64,000 bases of DNA from the NCBI RefSeq assembly GCF_000150275.1, contig NW_002060944.1:9565266-9629265 (forward strand). Direction: 5' to 3'. The stretch is from Trichoplax adhaerens (lineage: Eukaryota > Placozoa > Uniplacotomia > Trichoplacea > Trichoplacidae). The position numbers were made by a program, and so were the translations under genes. The notes beneath the pieces were generated by a model. The model did not search any database. It was given only the letters and a program-made list of their open reading frames with translations, and had not been told where the DNA came from. Each line of letters opens with the position of its first letter. Position 1 is the first letter of the stretch. Below, one piece after another: positions 40,301-50,127 of this stretch.

Positions 40301-43300
40301 CAATTTAAAAATTTCAGCAGTTTAACGCATTTGTAAGATTTGATATTTAGGAATATTTCCTAAAATTTAGACCCTAGATTACATGATATGTATATTTATA
40401 GCTAGTGAGGTATTTATAATATCTAACAGTAATTTCTCTGAATAATTGAATAAGATTTTTGAGCTACAACAAGCTAGAATCTCTTATAAATGACATATTC
40501 AAAGGATGTAAGAATATGCAATACCTGTAAGTTGAAATGTATTAATAGAGCTATTTAGTTATTCTCTTCATTTTACTACGACATGCTATCTCTTTAGTGT
40601 GAACTGCATTTAACTTTATTCCTAATTTTATTGTTTTACTAACTTATCGTAAGGATGTTAGACCATAACCAAATTACAGTTATAGAAAATCGATCATTTC
40701 TTGGTTTATCAAAGTTGATTACTCTGTAGGTTTCGGGCCTTCCTTCAATAGATATATCATAAAGATATTGTATGCAGAATCTAACGCCTTTATTTTAATC
40801 TGGTAGAGATATTAGCTATAATCGTATAATCTCTTTGAATGGAATTTTCCTCCAAGATTTAAATCTCTTAAATTTTTTGTAAGTTGTTATTTCGTTGGTT
40901 ACATACGAATACGTTTTAACTTTGTTTCATTAGCTTTCAATACCGTAGAGCTGTGTTCTTTGAAGCTAAAAACTATTTTTTAAAATTTGACTTGTTGGCA
41001 AGTAACCTATACCATACATGAAATAATTTCATTACGCTTCCTTTATTAATATAAACATTCCTTACTTTGTGTAATTATGAATTTTGTTTAAAATTTATAG
41101 AAATTGTAATGGAAATCGGATTTCTTCCATCGCTGGAGCCCCATTCTATAATTTAACAAAAGTGACAACTTTGTATGTCCATTAGCAATTTTACATAGGT
41201 TTTGTAACAGATACTATATATATTTACCTTACCGAATGCAATAATGTTAAACATAAAAAGATTTTGTATAAGTGGATAAGTGTTGACTACAGGTCCTTGG
41301 ATTATAATTACTTGAGGAAGATTGCAAATGACAGCTTTACCAATTTGATTAAAATACGTAAACTGTAAGCAAATACGTAGTTTACCCAAAGATTGCTCAA
41401 AATTTAAGGCTTGTTAGACAGTCTAAAACTCTAACTATTCTGAATATTTTTATCTTAACTGTAGATCAATAAATTATAATAAACTAGAAAGTTTATCCTG
41501 TAACTCAATTTACAAAACCATTCAAGAATTGTAAGTAAAATCACGTATTATTACCAATGCTGCTGGTTGATGTCTTTAAAATAACAATAACACTTACGCT
41601 CCTATCCATTAGCTGTTTAATTAAAATTTTCAATATTTTGAGTGCAAGTAACTGTATTCATTTACAAAAGAAGTATAGGTACCGTATTTCTTAAAGATAA
41701 TTTAATGTTTTCAATTTACTGTAAAAGTATGCTGAATTAACTCTAGCTCAAGCACTCCCTTTTTGCCCTAAAATTGATGTTATGCTGACAATGTTAACTC
41801 TATGCAAAGCTAATTAATGAATTTCACTTAGAGGATTTTACTCTGAACAAATCATCCTGCATTATCGCATCTGATACTTTAATATAACTATAAACTAATA
41901 AATTTCTATCATTTAACGCAAAATTTAGAAGTGTTAGTCACAATAATATTTCCTATATATCACTTAGTTGTGATAAGACGTTTGGCAGCTTAACACTAAG
42001 ATTGTAAGTACTAGCTTTCTTTTAAATATTAAGATGTTTGCTTCAATATTTGTCTACATCTGTGACAGTGTTATATGCTGTATTAGAGTAGAAATATCTA
42101 TGTTAGAATAATTCTGTTAGCCCATCCATATTTAGTTAACTTCTAATTTGGATATACTGTGTTTTAATATAGCATTGACTTTTTATGACAGTTACACATA
42201 TACACATACTGAAATTAATAGTTAAAATAGGGAATGTAAATCATCTACTTACAGTTCGAATCATTGTGATAGTAACTTACTTATAGTAGATTGTAAATTA
42301 TCGAGGAAATGTTCCGTGATAGGACATATCATAATCTGACTATTCTGTATTAGTCATCAGATGTCTATGTTCATAAATACTGTTGTCTGTATTAAGAGAG
42401 CAGTAGCTAAAATTATATCTAATTCAGTAAATGATTCCAAAGTCAATCGTACTAACTATGACTCTTGAACTATTGAGGAAGAGTATATAAATGCAGTATA
42501 TCGCGTAATAAAGGGGATTCTCAAACTTAGTGTTTAACGTAAAAATACGAGGTGTTTAAGTCTATGAGTAGTCTGCTAGTAAAGCAAAAGTGTTTCTGAT
42601 AGTGCAGGTATCGTTCCTTGATGCATGGTTCAAGGAATTGCCTTATAGATCGTACATTACGTTATCTTGTTGCAATGCTGTTTTATGACAACATCTTATT
42701 TTTGCATTAATTTAGAAAATATTAAGATTAATAATAGAAATATCATGTTATCATATTTTGACTTCAAGAATTCTATCAGTAATTTAGTATGCCAATAAAT
42801 TAGTAGTAAGCTATTAACTAAATTAGTAAAGGTATTATTCATTTGTATTCGTACTGCCTATATTCCACACGAGTTTCACTTCGGCAACTGCCACCTTAAG
42901 GCAATATCAATTTTTTAGATTATAAAATTTAAGAATTACCATAACAAATAATAATTAAAATTTTTAAGTTATAAAATTTCATGTTTAATATTTCTAGTTG
43001 TAATAGTTGTATAAATATTGTCAATATTCTATTTTCAGAGATATTAGCTATAATAATTTAGTAAGAAATGGAATCAGTTTAAATGAACAGATCTTGTTCA
43101 AACTGATAAAGCTACCTCCTACTTTGTAAGTGTAAAAAAATTAAAAATATTAAGTTATAACTAAGTTTAAAATTGCATGTTTAGATGCTACGGTAACATT
43201 TTGTAAGCATATTTTAGATCATATTTGTCTATTTTTGACATGCTCCATGGATAACATCAAATACGTGTATACAGAATATTGGCAGGCAATGGCATTACAT

Positions 43301-46300
43301 CCATACCACAATCATTTTTTAGATGGAATCTCTATCTGAGAGCACTGTGAGTGATACTCATAACTATTAAATTGACTCCATTTTAAATACATTTTAGTTA
43401 ATATTCAATTAGATTAAAGATTCACTAGAGCATTGCATTTTCATACATATAATAAATTTATTTTTATTGCCGTTGCATTCAGTGGGCAGATATAAATAGA
43501 TTTTATTAGTATCTAAATTGTGAAAAGGCTGTCTCTGAAAATTCTGATATTATATTATCGTAATTCAAGTCGTTAATTCATTTTAGGTATTAAATTATTA
43601 CCATTTCAAATTTTAGATCCATAGGTCATAACAACATGTCACTGTCCACTATTAAGCAAACTATTCGAGGACTTTATGTTACCGATCTCTGCATACCACC
43701 ACTAGTATCTTCAACAGGGAATAAATTTAAATGCTTTGATTATGCTATGTAGGTGGTTAAGCTGTCTATTATTCTGTATTACAATTTTAAATTCAACAAC
43801 TAAATTTGAAAGCCTGATACTGATACTTAATAGAAATTTTTTTAGGCATAATTAGCATTTTCTATTGCCTTCATTTATTTCTGATTATTACAGCGACTTA
43901 AGCAACTGTAAATTGCAAGAAATTCCTGTTGATATTTTCGTTCATCTAAATGGCTTTTTGAAAGTATTGTAAGTTGAAGTAGCTAAAATGAAATCTATAG
44001 ATTACTCATACTAATTCATTAGCGAATATACTGGTAATTTTTAAGACTTTCTATCGTAATTAGAAGCCCTTAGGAAAGAAATGATGGTGTTAAGTTAAAA
44101 TTATTTATATAATTATTAGCAATAGTAGTTTGCTTGGTAGCTTATAAAATGTAGAATTAATAGGAAATACTTAAACTCCTTTATAATGATGAAATTTTCC
44201 AATTACCAACATTTTACAAGAATTTTTTCCAATTTTACTATTTGATAATGACGAAATCTGTTATTTTTACGGTAATAGATCTTACTGATTAGTCAATTAA
44301 CCAAGTGCAAAACAATGTTAAACAAACCGAATTCAATAAGATTACATGATTTTGTCATAAAATTTCTATTTTAGATTTAGATTGCTGATAAAACTTCCTG
44401 AGTAATATCAATATACATCCAACTTTTGCTAATTTGAATTTAGATCTTATGTACCATAGCATTAGCCATGCTAAGGACTACTCCATAATTTTTATCCAGT
44501 CCAAATCCAAATTCATAAAATGCCTAGCAATAAGAAGAAAATACGTAACCCTGAACGGACTCTACAATACAAATATTTGAGTCCGTTCAGAATCCCGCTT
44601 TTTCTTATTTTGGAATGTTGTGAATTTGGACTGGTGTTACAGTGTTAAATACTGTATTACAGTAGAAATAACTATGTTAGGATAATTCTGTTAGACTATC
44701 CTTATTTAGTTAACTTCTAATTTGGATATACTGTATTTTAATATAGCACTGACTTTTTATGACAGTGACACTTATACACATACTGAAATTATAATAGTTA
44801 TAATAGGGAATGCAAATCATCTGCTTACAGTTCGAATCATGTNNNNNNNNNNNNNNNNNNNNNNNNNNNNNNNNNNNNNNNNNNNNNNNNNNTAAAATTA
44901 ATATCTAATTCAGTAAATGATTCTAATGTTAATTGTATTAACTATGACTCATGAACTATTGAGGAATAGTATATAAATGCAGTATATCGTGAAATAAAGA
45001 AGAATTGTCCAACTTAGTGTTTAACGTAAAATACGAGGCGTTTAAGTCTTTGTGTAGTCTGCTAGTAGAGCAAAAGTGTTTGTGATAGTGCAGATATCGT
45101 TCCTTGATACGTGGTTCAAGGAATTGACTTATTGATCGTATATTGCGTTATCTTGTTGCAAAGCTGTTTTGTGACAACTGGATAAAATTATGGAGCAGTC
45201 CCTAGCCATGCAAAGTGCAAAAGCTTTCATATTAATGATTTATTAGTCTAATCTGAAGTTTAGAAATAGTTTTCATTACTAATATGTAAAATCGTGACTG
45301 CGTTTAAAATAAGTAAAGCCTTTTTACATATTTTACCCATCTAATTTGTCTAATCAGCTAATGTTATATAATGCACGATTGTAGTTGGCTATTGAGAAAA
45401 TGATTGCTTTATACCTGTCTAGCTTTTAGCTCCATATTGCAAAGAATATGCATTGTCTGTAGCGCAATTAATCTTTTCTTCTCTCAATTTCGGTTATAAA
45501 TTCCCCTTACATACTATATTATTACTTATTTTCGCCAAGCAGTAATTATATTACATCCTTTAAATTAGAATCTGTTCATTGATTGGCATTTAAGTGTTTA
45601 ACAGTGTAATTGTACTTGCACATAATATTAAGATGAAAACTTACAATTTATTCTCCTCCACAAACGGACCACACTTTACGAATAATTCTTGATATTATTT
45701 CTTTTTATACATCAGAAAATTAAATTATAACCGCATAAAAGATGTCGATGCATCAGCAATATTTCGAGGAAGCAACTACAATTTACAAGAACTGTAAGTT
45801 ACTTCCTATATCATTCTTACATTTCCACGCATTCTAACGGCAATTTATTAAATTGATCTGGTATAATTGCTATAGAGTACTTAAGTTAATTGTTAGCAGA
45901 ATATTGTTCATAGATAAATAGAAAAATTAACTCAGATATTCTTTTCTGATATAGGCACTTAACCCATAACCAAATAGCTAACTTTACTAATCCGAACAAC
46001 GTACAATTTAACGCGCTTCGATTGCTGTAAGTGTTGCATTTATCTTTAATACAAATTTCAAGATCGTGTAGTCAATTAATTTTTGATGTCACAATTTTAT
46101 GTTTATTAGCAATTTAAAGCAAAATCAATTATCAAGCATCTGTGGCAGATCAGATTTGCTAGCAATAGCACCTAACCTAGTAGAGCTGTATGTATTCTTT
46201 TTAAATATTTTCTGGATAAGTGGTTTAACTAATTAACTTATGACTTAAATTTCCGTAGAAACTTGGATTTCAATCAAGTCCGAATTCTAACAAGCAGATG

Positions 46301-48009
46301 CTTTAGAGCACTTTCCAATTTACAGAAACTGTATGCATTGGTATTCGTTCGATTTATTAATTTCAAAATCTTTAGCTTTAAAATTCTATTTAAGCAAGCA
46401 TGCTTAAATTGGCTGTTAAATTCATATAAGTCAAGTTACATTTCATTTGCTTATAGGTCAATAATATCAAATCCGTTAGTAATTTTAAAAGGTATTTCAT
46501 TCTATGGATCTGCTACATTAACTTCAATGTAAGTAAGCCTACATTAATTACAGTTTTAATTCATTTAAATCGAAGTATTAATAAGTGTAGTAGAAATTTA
46601 GCCTCAATGTATGGTCAATTTAATTAAGCTTTTTGTTAAGCCTTGTGAAAAAAGTTTTCATATTGTAAAAAAAAACTTAATCAGCTATACGGATTCACTA
46701 ATTATGCCAAGAACTTGACATCGATTACAACGATATTATATCAATAGTTCATTAAATGAAAATATCATGCTAAAAATTTTCATATGCAAGTTCGCCATTT
46801 ATCGAAAATAACTTCTGATATTGAGAGTCATAATTGGATAACAAATGAAGTTAGATTTCAGATTACCTCATAATTTTACATCTAAAATTTGTACAAATTT
46901 GCTTTAATATTTAATATCTAAAATCCTTAGAGGCTTTAATCTCAAACCTTTTAATCATGTTCATTTTCAAGTTTATGCTTTTTTATATTTTTAACCCAAT
47001 ATCCGTCATTAGAGCTTCCTCACGTGCTTATTTATGCTGTACAGTACCAGCTAAGATTACTGCGTGCACACCAGTTCCCGATTTAGATTCAGCATCAAGT
47101 TGTGAAAATATTCTCGCTCATACCTCTTTACAATTAGCTGTATGGGTTATGGGCATCACTGCTTTCGTTGGAAATATCCTTGTCATGTTTAAAATTCGTG
47201 CTAATAAAGATCGCAAAACAAGTAAGGCTACTGATCTAGTCTTTAACAGCTTAGCTCTATCCGATTTTTTAATGTCCATATACCTGTTTATTATTGCTGT
47301 TGGTGATATAATTTATCGCGATCGTTATGCTCAATATGCAGAAGAGTGGCTGAGCAGTCCAGCATGTGTTATTGCATCATTTTTAGTGTGTACATCAAGT
47401 TTAATGTCGGTTAGTATGATGCTGTTTATTGCCATCGATCGTTATTCCCTCGTTGTAAATCCATTTTCATCCGACGGAAGATATAAGCGAACTAAGACAT
47501 CATTATTAATAGGATGGTTGCTGACTTGTATTTTCGTCGGTGTACCGATTATTATGGGTATTAATGAAACTGGAGATATGCGTTTATATCAGTTTAGTTC
47601 TATTTGCTCTCCAAGTAATCTAGACAATACATTCTATAGTGGTTGGATAGCTGTATTTGTAGCATTACAAATAATATGTTGGATATCAACCGTAATTATT
47701 TATTTGTTCTTATTAATGACGGTCGGTAAATCGCAGCGCTCAGTTCGTAGCAATGCCCGATCTCGTAATTATGCTATTGCTATCCGAATATCGCTTATTT
47801 TAATTACAGACTTGGTCGCTTGGCTACCCATCTATGCTATTTCTGTTATTGCTTTGATTAATGGCACCATCAATATATTTGTACTACAGTTTGCGGTTAT
47901 TTTGGCAATACCATTAAATTCAGCGATTAATCCATATATTTATACAGCAACTGGAACGGCATGTTTTCTTCGATTAACTACTATTACGAGTAAAAAATCT
48001 TCGTCATGA
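19276..48009 (+). CDS. giant leucine-rich-repeat GPCR (LGR/RXFP-like), whole locus
   Basis: 67 exons read on one strand: an LRRNT exon, 65 LRR exons and a terminal seven-helix exon. All junctions after the first exon are phase 2, and the frame stays open through every exon, giving about 1,970 residues before the unknown 5' end is added. One exon per repeat, 66-87 nt long, with a final exon carrying hinge plus 7TM, is the architecture of vertebrate LGR and relaxin receptors, where about 9-18 repeats are normal. Here the count is several-fold higher. Only one LRRNT and one 7TM exon are visible, which argues for a single gene, but transcripts could start inside or skip blocks. The protein would sit in the plasma membrane with a very long extracellular solenoid and signal through G proteins. 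The signal peptide and any LDLa module were not found. Exons are itemised in the entries below. Confidence 0.75.
19597..29229 (+). CDS. LRR exons 2-22, alternating A/B exon pairs
   Basis: Exons: 19597-19668, 19788-19859, 20369-20443, 20916-20987, 21180-21254, 21605-21676, 21852-21926, 22134-22205, 22388-22462, 24143-24214, 24637-24711, 24844-24915, 25079-25153, 25857-25928, 27074-27145, 27282-27356, 27581-27652, 27835-27906, 28260-28331, 28500-28574 and 29158-29229. From 20369 on, two types alternate. Type A has 72 nt and reads like YLNDNKMEKIADGVFADLGN. Type B has 75 nt (once 72) and reads like LNGNLLTALTSLKLFKGLSN. A and B exons of one pair lie about 140-500 bp apart and the pair recurs about nine times, so a two-exon unit was amplified in tandem. 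All acceptors are AG after a pyrimidine tract and nearly all donors are GTAAG. A long intron at 22463-24142 contains a solo LTR. Confidence 0.88.
22721..23308. mobile_element. solo LTR, family 2 (588 bp) in an intron
   Basis: Begins TGTCACAACCCTCACTTGTG and ends GTACCGTGACGCA. The 5-bp target duplication CGACT lies at 22716-22720 and 23309-23313. Start and end resemble the element at 32231-32663 (TGTCACAA..ACTT.GTG.CAA start, CGTACCGTGAC end), so both belong to one family. Orientation is uncertain. Confidence 0.72.
24363..24605. repeat. diverged tandem pair, about 118-bp unit, in an intron
   Basis: ACA(A/G)ATTTCTAATCA, ATAACT(T), AATCAATCGCTCAA-type and GAACAATTC.TTATT blocks appear twice in the same order, from about 24366 and about 24485. 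It lies between an A-type and a B-type LRR exon. Confidence 0.45.
26070..26144 (+). pseudogene. dead B-type LRR exon
   Basis: This is the B exon expected after the A exon at 25857-25928. It keeps an AG acceptor (26068-26069), the B-type length of 75 nt and the SNLKRF-like end. However, it has an in-frame TGA at about codon 14, and the GT donor is replaced by GAAAC. Splicing would have to skip it, joining two A exons (25928 to 27074), which stays in frame because every junction is phase 2. Confidence 0.65.
26360..26535. repeat. dispersed intronic repeat, copy 1
   Basis: GTGACGCTATAA.TATA...TAGTATTCG, GATATAGCTAAT and GGCGT..GTAGACT blocks recur at 39131-39215 and 40015-40100. No coding content. 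The class is unknown. Confidence 0.45.
30075..41530 (+). CDS. LRR exons 23-56
   Basis: Exons: 30075-30146, 30259-30330, 30475-30546, 31002-31073, 31147-31218, 31336-31407, 31565-31636, 33051-33122, 33208-33279, 33374-33445, 33545-33616, 33733-33804, 34107-34184, 34427-34498, 34612-34683, 35393-35464, 35743-35814, 35977-36048, 36267-36338, 36433-36504, 36593-36664, 36784-36858, 37040-37105, 37276-37347, 38377-38457, 38543-38614, 38992-39057, 40261-40332, 40455-40526, 40654-40725, 40807-40878, 41101-41172, 41293-41364 and 41465-41530. Most are 72 nt; variants of 66, 75, 78 and 81 nt all keep phase 2. The LxxNxL core is clear in many repeats (SLDYNYLRKI, YLTSNEIDGI, LSYNKLESL) and weaker at 33374-33804 and 36784-37347, where Cys residues appear. 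These repeats are more diverged from one another than the A/B block, so they are an older set. Donors GTACG, GTATG, GTTAG and GTGAG are used at several exons. Confidence 0.82.
31896..32704 (+). mobile_element. family-1 LTR, 5'-truncated, interrupted by a second LTR
   Basis: 31896-32230 plus 32669-32704 match the family-1 LTR from about base 255 to its TGTGACA end. ATACC occurs at both outer borders (31891-31895 and 32705-32709), like a target duplication, yet the first 250 bases of the LTR are missing on the left. The break at 32230 is the insertion of a family-2 LTR. Confidence 0.75.
32231..32663. mobile_element. family-2 solo LTR nested inside a family-1 LTR
   Basis: TGTCACAAATC start, CGTACCGTGACA end, 433 bp. 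The target duplication ATCGT lies at 32226-32230 and 32664-32668, and removing the insert restores the family-1 sequence seen in the other copies. The nested order shows that family 2 was active after this family-1 copy inserted. Confidence 0.85.
37583..38100 (+). mobile_element. degraded family-1-related LTR
   Basis: The right part carries the family landmarks in order: AATAAAAG near 37977, AGTGTTTAACGT, GGGCGTTTAAGTC, TATTTCCTTGTTGCAGAG and a TTGTGACA end at 38100. The left end and the target duplication are not recognisable. It sits in the intron between exons 37276-37347 and 38377-38457. Confidence 0.5.
39131..40100. repeat. dispersed intronic repeat copy 2, split by an insert
   Basis: 39131-39215 and 40015-40100 match the two halves of the repeat at 26360-26535. 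About 800 bp of unrelated, closed-frame sequence lies between them and is presumably an insertion. I could not find its ends or a target duplication. Confidence 0.4.
41929..46528 (+). CDS. LRR exons 57-66, membrane-proximal set
   Basis: Exons: 41929-42003, 43039-43125, 43275-43346, 43617-43748, 43894-43968, 45716-45793, 45955-46026, 46110-46187, 46259-46330 and 46457-46528. They keep phase 2 but vary more in length (72-132 nt) than the upstream repeats. The 132-nt exon carries an LRR followed by an extra stretch with two Cys (DLCIPP and KFKCFDY), a possible disulfide loop in the solenoid. The 46457 exon ends ..TLTS plus AT, joining to the A of the 7TM exon as Ile. Introns here hold two full solo LTRs and a foldback element. 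Confidence 0.78.
42061..42690 (+). mobile_element. solo LTR, family 1, full length (630 bp)
   Basis: TGTGACAGTG start, TTTTATGACA end. The target duplication ACATC lies at 42056-42060 and 42691-42695. Highly similar to the copy at 15286-15915 and in the same orientation. Confidence 0.92.
44403..44450 (+). pseudogene. probable broken LRR exon
   Basis: The end reads HPTFANLNLDL with a phase-2 AT and a GTACC donor, as in neighbouring LRR exons. The 5' part expected from 44373 has stops in all frames (TGATAA, TGA, TAA). A short 48-nt exon using the AG at 44401-44402 would still be in phase, so residual use cannot be excluded. A foldback element begins a few bases downstream. Confidence 0.4.
44635..45176 (+). 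mobile_element. solo LTR, family 1, with an assembly gap inside
   Basis: TGTTACAGTG start, TTTTGTGACA end. The target duplication ACTGG lies at 44630-44634 and 45177-45181. It aligns with the 15286-15915 copy on both sides of a run of Ns. Compared with the 630-bp copies it is 88 bases short even when the 50 Ns are counted. Confidence 0.9.
44843..44892. other. assembly gap (50 N)
   Basis: A run of N inside the solo LTR. The length is probably a placeholder, since alignment to the complete copies implies about 138 missing bases. No exon is expected in the gap. Confidence 0.95.
47013..48009 (+). CDS. hinge plus seven-transmembrane exon of the LRR-GPCR
   Basis: The acceptor is ATTAG at 47008-47012, phase 2; the stop is at 48007-48009; 331 residues are encoded. 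It opens with the cysteine hinge AYLCCTVPAKITACTP and SSCENILAH, the pattern that links LRRs to helix 1 in LGRs. Seven hydrophobic segments follow: TM1 LAVWVMGITAFVGNILVM, TM2 with LALSDFLMSIYLF, TM3 ending IAIDRYSLV (the E/DRY-type switch), TM4 SLLIGWLLTCIFVG, TM5 AVFVALQIICWIS, TM6 ISLILITDLVAWLPIYAI and TM7 NSAINPYIY (NPxxY-type). The DIIYRDRYAQYAEEW loop after TM2 resembles the DIKYRGQYQKYALLW loop I recall in RXFP1, supporting relaxin-receptor (type C LGR) kinship. The cytoplasmic tail is very short (about 15 residues) and Ser/Lys-rich. The ligand is unknown. Confidence 0.93.
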
Positions 48010-50127
48010 TTTCTAAACCAAGAAGAAATGGTCTTGTGATGACATATGAGGCAAACTAGACATTATAGGTTCGTATTTTTTTAATTCGAAACTCTTGTTG
48101 CGATGTAGTACCATAGTTTGTATAGTGTCTACAATATAAGAAATGACAAAACCATGCTTACATTGTACTTACTAGTATGCGAATTAATATGCTATTGTAG
48201 CTTAAGATAAGCCATTCTTCATTCGAAAAATGACAGAGATAAAGGTTATTTGCAATATGATATACCACTACTGGCCAGTAAGACTTGAAATGGCGTCCAT
48301 AATCTATATAAGATTACACTTTAAAAATAAATTCAACTCTACATCTAATTACGTTATTAAGGTGATTCTGGTGATGATTGGATCAATCATATGATTAAAA
48401 TAACTGATTAATAAGGTGTCTTCTGTTAAGAAAGCTGTCCATTCATAATTGCATTTGTTGCTTTAAACTAGTTGACTTTGATAGACTAGTGAATTAACCG
48501 AATAAAATCGTTCCAGATTAAAGTATAGAGTGACCATTGATTGTGAGCTTTATAAAAAGGCACGGGAGTTCTTAGGCGTTGTGGTAATAGTACGATATTT
48601 TTACTAGATGTTACGCAGATTTGGCTAGCCATCTAATAAAATAACTAAACGTTAGTGCTTTACGCTAGTCAATCAAACTTTTCAGGAAATAATTCGCAAG
48701 AGTTGGAAACGCAAAATGAGGATAAGGTCTTCATGACTTATCCAATATTGTAATGGAAGTTCTCATGATGGCATAAGAATTCTTAGTGACTTTAGCACAT
48801 GGTCTAATTTGATATCGTATGACTGGAACTTTGAAGAATATAATCAAGAGAAGCAGCTTCATATCTCTACCGTGAATTGTAAAATATCACCTTTCGAAGA
48901 GTTTATTAAATAACAGTTAATCTCGTTTATACGAAGGTCCAATGTTTGCAATATATTTAAAAGTCACTATTATAACGTAGTTATGTATGCAATAGTTAGT
49001 GCCTTAAACGCTTAGTGTATACAAATAGCGTTATTAAAGATTTAGCAGGACTTGAATCTTTAAATATTGGCATATTGTAATCGCCAAGCTAATGAGTGTT
49101 GTAGCGCAAAATAGTTTTACACCGCTTACTCGGAACGTCAATATTATACAGCTGGAAATGCATAGAGTAGATTCAAGTAATAATATGTCTGTATTTATAA
49201 ACTTTAGATATTTTAAATCATAATCATTATTCACTGCTTGAATTTTAGGTCGTTTATTTTCTCAGTCATTAATAGATTATAAAAGCAACGTCATTATTAT
49301 AAATTCAGTTCCTTGATGATAAATAACTGCGCTTATAAAGATATCATATTTAATGAAATTAAATAGGTTTTCAGTTAGTAACTCCTACAATAGTGTCTAA
49401 ATTAAGTGAGTGCATGGAGCTTATTAGCTAGTTTAGTTAGGTTTTGGCTATACCAACTTTAGTTAATAGTTAAGGAAGGAACTGATCACAATAATTAATA
49501 TGTGGTTTACTTTTCTTGAAAAACTTAATATTTTTTACCAGCTACTATAAAGCATAGTATTATATGTCAATCCATCCTTATCTTTTATTACTTCAAGATG
49601 GGAAAGTCTAATTAAGTAAAATTAGTGGAAGTCTCTATAGCAATGGAACAGTTTACATTAGTAAAATCACTTTACATATAAGTGAATACTAACAAAGACA
49701 ACAGAATTCGATTCTATTTTTAGAAGAGCAGACTTACATTCTGTAAGTCAAATCTGTAAAATATAACCTAAAAGGTAAATCCAAAACAGATAAATCTACA
49801 AAGCAAATCTAAAAGCTAAATCAACACTAAAAGTTTTATAGGTTCAATAAGTAATACAATATAATATGGCCTATTTTCTGTGCTACAGTATGTGATTCTT
49901 TCGTAGAAGTAGTTCATTAAAATAGAGATAAAATGAATCTTTTGGATACAATATTGTAGTAAAAGTGAATTAATCATATAGCGCTAAATCGATGCAATTA
50001 ATCAATGGACCGAAAAGCTATCTATATTATGCAAGTTAATAATATTACAGTAAACGTAACTGCAATCAGTAAAATGGTATTCCTAATAAGAATGTTAAGA
50101 AAATATCCTGTTGTTATATTTACAACG
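48010..50127. other. intergenic, nothing recognised
   Basis: Lies between the convergent 3' ends of the LRR-GPCR and the TMEM104-like gene. Short AAATCTA-type reiterations occur at about 49745-49830. I see no gene. Confidence 0.45.

Larger units (their letters stand above)
44459..45217. mobile_element. foldback (MITE-like) element split by a solo LTR
   Basis: Arms pair over the whole element. The inner part 44506-44634 begins CCAGTCCAAAT and ends ATTTGGACTGG, with further pairing such as CTGAACGGACTC with GAGTCCGTTCAG. The outer part 44459-44505 pairs with 45182-45217 (TAAAAATTATGGAG against TAAAATTATGGAG, and the GCCATG region). The two right-arm pieces are separated exactly by the LTR 44635-45176 and its duplicated ACTGG. 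No coding content, consistent with a non-autonomous DNA element. Confidence 0.75.

Noticed and set aside
41153-41389. 78-codon minus-strand open frame
   Set aside because: Antisense to LRR exons 41101-41364 and their intron.
46263-46532. 89-codon plus-strand open frame taken as one exon
   Set aside because: It reads through a GTATGC..AG intron between two standard 72-nt LRR exons; the split model keeps the repeat length.
46957-47012. Met at 46957 as start of a short stand-alone GPCR
   Set aside because: The ATTAG acceptor at 47012 and the phase-2 match to the preceding LRR exon fit better, and the upstream residues show no family sequence. An alternative short transcript is still possible.
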